Position numbers and translations under genes: made by a program. Shown one piece after another: positions 45,064 to 45,205 of a stretch of 45,205 nt of DNA (positions are counted from its first letter, which is position 1; the number at the start of each line of letters is the position of its first letter). Origin of the DNA: Clostridium sp. Cult2. Lineage in GTDB: Bacteria > Bacillota > Clostridia > Tissierellales > Tepidimicrobiaceae. The notes under the pieces were generated by a model that was given only the letters and a program-made list of their open reading frames with translations, was not told where the DNA came from and did no database searches. Location: positions 1-45,205 of the forward strand of contig NZ_PPXX01000032.1 of the NCBI RefSeq assembly GCF_021655075.1, given 5' to 3'.

Positions 45064-45205
45064 GTGGAAATGAAAATATGCTTGACTACATATTCTTAAA
45101 GAGCGAATGACATCTACTATAATATTTCAAGTCATTGATAGCAAGGAATAGACATCCTTTTCTAATAATTATGATTTGCTAATTTTTAAATAATTTATTT
45201 TAGAT

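Overview
The window is AT-rich DNA, almost certainly from an anaerobic low-GC Firmicute of the Clostridia/Tissierellia type. Supporting signs are the oxygen-sensitive class III ribonucleotide reductase (NrdD/NrdG), strong AGGAGG-type ribosome binding sites, frequent TTG/GTG starts, a Gram-positive lipoprotein signal, clostridial-type S4, DUF445 and CvfB proteins, and a lysine riboswitch. The species cannot be named from the sequence. I see 44 protein genes, including one 55-codon gene, one tRNA gene, one riboswitch, many intrinsic terminators, and no rRNA, CRISPR array, prophage or insertion sequence.

Layout. 1-2.8 kb: an ABC-2 exporter (one ATPase, two paralogous permeases). 2.8-9.9 kb: an L,D-transpeptidase, an overlapping nicotinamidase-sirtuin pair, a YbaK deacylase, a pterin dehydratase, nrdD-nrdG behind a candidate double NrdR box, and a HAD phosphatase. 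9.9-18.4 kb: mostly minus-strand housekeeping genes (msrA, signal peptidase I, lrgAB, a rubrerythrin-like protein, a DUF4153 membrane protein, a MATE exporter, ndk, a small ORF, a CvfB-like S1 protein). 18.5-22.5 kb: a sodium-type NADH dehydrogenase operon, nqrBCDEF, with no nqrA. Its promoter spacer is filled by a perfect 7-1-7 Fur-type box and it is divergent from a stand-alone rpsD paralogue. 23.4-30.8 kb: a DsrE-like protein, tRNA-Val(GAC), a DUF445 protein, an FAD/Rieske oxidoreductase, a secreted glucosaminidase and mnmA.

30.9-41.6 kb looks like one accessory system: a sigma-54 enhancer-binding regulator with an unrecognised N-terminal region and a non-Fis C-terminus, next to a dipeptide-type ABC transporter (permeases, two ATPases, lipoprotein), a creatininase-family hydrolase and a LigB/MEMO-type protein. 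A divergent M42 aminopeptidase lies on the other side. A consensus -24/-12 promoter precedes the transporter operon and a near-consensus one precedes the peptidase. The likely theme is uptake and hydrolysis of a peptide-like compound, but the substrate is unknown. 41.7-45.2 kb: an APC permease and a YtcJ-type amidohydrolase in one operon behind a lysine riboswitch with its own terminator and sigma-A promoter, which suggests the permease moves lysine or a related compound.

Most interesting points: the sigma-54 peptide/creatininase/LigB cluster, the Fur-boxed nqrBCDEF without nqrA, the sirtuin with an altered NAD-pocket motif overlapping a nicotinamidase, and the lysine riboswitch in front of a permease-amidohydrolase operon.
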